Assembly (NCBI GenBank): GCA_030645535.1
Contig: JAUSNM010000076.1
Location: 1-64,000, forward strand
Origin: Gallionella sp.
GTDB lineage: Bacteria; Pseudomonadota; Gammaproteobacteria; Burkholderiales; Gallionellaceae
DNA: 64,000 bases
Direction of reading: 5' to 3'
This document shows, piece after piece, positions 62,481-64,000 of the stretch (its first letter is position 1; every line of letters starts with the position of its first letter). The notes under the pieces were generated by a model. That model had not been told where the DNA came from. It ran no database searches and saw only the letters and a program-made list of their open reading frames with translations. Position numbers and translations under genes: made by a program.

Positions 62481-63494
62481 ATGTTGGCATACAGTAATTG
62501 GGCTGTCTTGACGGTTAGTTTTGTGGTGGTGCTGTCGCTGGCTTTGAGTGGCGTGGCATTGTGTTCGGTGTTGCATCTGGTGGGAGCCCAGTGGCGCTTC
62601 AATGTACGCCATCTGGCGGTATCGTTGTACGCGCTGTTTCCACTTGCCTTCGTGCTGCTGGTCGTGCTGCTGGCAGGCGGTTCGCATACCTTTCCCTGGT
62701 GGGAATTGCCGGTAGGTGCTGAAGCGCATATGCCCGGCTGGTATCAGCCTCACTGGTTGATGACGCGTGAAGTTGTCGGCATCATGTTCATGATGGCTTT
62801 GTACTGGGTGTTCATCCAGCGTCAGGCGTTAAGTGAAAATAGTCCTGAAGATGCAAAGCGTTTCCATAACATAGCTACCTGGATCCCGTTCTTTTTCGTG
62901 CTGTACAGCACCATGGTTGCATGGGATTTTGAAATGACGCTGGTTCCACATTGGCACAGTGCTATTTACGGACTACAGCAATTTGTCAGCAACTTCGGCA
63001 TGTTCCTGGCCTTTCTGGTGGTCTGGATCTATGCATTGAACACCAGCGGAAAGCTGGTAACGCCTGTTCCTGACAAGATTTACAACTACCTGGCGCAAAT
63101 GATGTTGTCATTTACGTTGTTGTGGATATACACGTTTGACGCTCAGTATCTGACCATCTGGTATGGCAATCTTCCTGATGAAACAGACCGCTTGTTTGCG
63201 ATGCAGGACGGCGATTACACATTCATCTGGTGGTCCATGATCGTGCTGAAGTTCGTTGTACCTTTTGTCGCTTTCTGCTTCCCTGGCCCCCGTCATAATG
63301 TTAGTGCTATCAATGCAGTGGCTATCTGTATTATCATTGGCACGCTTTTCGAACGTTATGTTTGGATTGGTGGCGTAACTGGCACGGGTAATTATCCGTT
63401 CGTAGCAAGTATCGTGGTTGGCGGTACGGTCGCTTTGATAGGATATTTCCTGGTTCGTGCCTATATGCAAAACACACGTTTAATTAAGGGGTAA
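62481..63494 (+). CDS. actF: ActF, membrane subunit
   Basis: 337 residues with about eight TM helices, related to NrfD/ActC, without haem. Final subunit of the operon. AGGAGG precedes ATG 62481. Many ACIII operons are followed by oxidase genes, but here sspA follows. Confidence 0.92.
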   Translation: MLAYSNWAVLTVSFVVVLSLALSGVALCSVLHLVGAQWRFNVRHLAVSLYALFPLAFVLLVVLLAGGSHTFPWWELPVGAEAHMPGWYQPHWLMTREVVGIMFMMALYWVFIQRQALSENSPEDAKRFHNIATWIPFFFVLYSTMVAWDFEMTLVPHWHSAIYGLQQFVSNFGMFLAFLVVWIYALNTSGKLVTPVPDKIYNYLAQMMLSFTLLWIYTFDAQYLTIWYGNLPDETDRLFAMQDGDYTFIWWSMIVLKFVVPFVAFCFPGPRHNVSAINAVAICIIIGTLFERYVWIGGVTGTGNYPFVASIVVGGTVALIGYFLVRAYMQNTRLIKG

Positions 63495-63501
63495 TTGAGT
63501 A

Positions 63502-64000
63502 ATGATGAGATTGTATTCGGGGACAGTTTGCCCCTACAGCCATCGATGCCGAATAGTTTTATTTGAAAAAGGTATGGATTTCGAAGTAATCGACGTTGAT
63601 CTGATGGATAAGTCGGAAGACCTCGCTGCTATTAGTCCGGGTGGTAAAGTGCCTGTTCTTGTTGAACGTGAGCTGGTTTTGACCGAGGCTAACATCATCA
63701 ACGAATATATTGATGAACGCTTCCCGCATCCGCAATTGATGCCGGCAGACCCTGTCATGCGAGGTCGTGCGCGTTTGTTCCTGCATCGTTTTGAGCAGGA
63801 ACTCTATAGCAATGTGAACATTATCATGCAAGGCGGCAAGACGGCTGATAAGGCACGTGCCAGCATTCGCGATAATCTGACACAGCTCGCACAAATTCTG
63901 ACCAAGCAAAAATATCTGCTGGGTAATGACTTTTCGATGCTGGATGTGGCGGTTGCACCGTTGCTGTGGCGCCTTGATCACTACGGTATTCAGCTGGGCA
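63502..64000 (+). CDS. sspA: Stringent starvation protein A, GST fold (partial)
   Basis: 166 codons before the window ends. MMRLYSGTVCPYSHRCRIVL and PGGKVPVLVERELVLTEANI are SspA/GST signatures. SspA binds RNA polymerase and affects acid and starvation responses. Starts 63502 and 63505 are both possible. In many betaproteobacteria sspA lies downstream of petABC; here it follows the ACIII genes. Confidence 0.9.
   Translation, partial: MMRLYSGTVCPYSHRCRIVLFEKGMDFEVIDVDLMDKSEDLAAISPGGKVPVLVERELVLTEANIINEYIDERFPHPQLMPADPVMRGRARLFLHRFEQELYSNVNIIMQGGKTADKARASIRDNLTQLAQILTKQKYLLGNDFSMLDVAVAPLLWRLDHYGIQLG

Overview
The window looks like a chromosomal sulfur-oxidation region of a chemolithotrophic betaproteobacterium. 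The family content and order (soxYZAXB without soxCD, soeABC, a complete dsr operon, a bc1 complex and a split-ActB alternative complex III) best fit Nitrosomonadales such as Gallionellaceae (Sideroxydans-like) or Sulfuricella-like bacteria. That placement rests on gene content from memory, not on a search.

Layout. 1-3950: the 3' end of an mscS-type channel gene, then an OmpR-type two-component system, a small ORF and a DUF599 membrane protein. This block lies between two exact 23-bp copies of the mscS 3' end and looks inserted. 3955-6923: htrA-type protease (minus), Nif3-like protein, rhodanese, thioredoxin. 6938-11205 (minus): a two-component system of NarX/NarL type followed by type I sulfide:quinone oxidoreductase, a RutE-like nitroreductase and a TusE-like protein. 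11421-19068: soeABC (sulfite oxidation on the cytoplasmic side), TauE/SafE exporter, UspA, TusA, DsrE2. 19154-26762: FadL-type outer membrane protein, soxYZAXB, secreted DUF302 and DsrE-like proteins, glutamine amidotransferase. 26823-31155 (minus): two DsrC-family paralogues lacking the terminal cysteine, a chemoreceptor, a TauD-like dioxygenase, unknowns and a Cas6/Cmx6-like protein. 31456-46884: dsrABEFHCMKLJOPN, DUF4202, cysG and an HTH/ferredoxin/reductase fusion. 46906-49837: CDGSH protein, ankyrin protein and small unknowns, DUF971. 49915-52219: mrp and moaA with a structured leader. 52408-55236: Rieske/cytochrome b/c1 and a small cytochrome. 56174-63494: actA-B1-B2-C-D-E-F. 63502-end: start of sspA.

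How it works together. Sulfide is oxidised by Sqr. Thiosulfate is bound and oxidised by the Sox proteins; without SoxCD the sulfane sulfur is expected to pass to stored sulfur. That sulfur enters the cytoplasm and is relayed by rhodanese, TusA, DsrE-type proteins and DsrEFH to DsrC. Reverse DsrAB with DsrL and DsrMKJOP oxidises it to sulfite, and SoeABC oxidises sulfite to sulfate or TauE/SafE exports it. CysG makes siroheme for DsrAB, and Mrp and MoaA serve Fe-S and Moco assembly. Electrons enter the quinone pool and leave through bc1 or complex III.

Most unusual items: the direct-repeat-bounded insertion in mscS, an orphan Cas6-like protein next to a DsrC paralogue with no CRISPR array, a set of DsrC paralogues with complementary cysteine losses, the HTH/ferredoxin/reductase fusion with degraded flavin motifs, and the stem-rich moaA leader.
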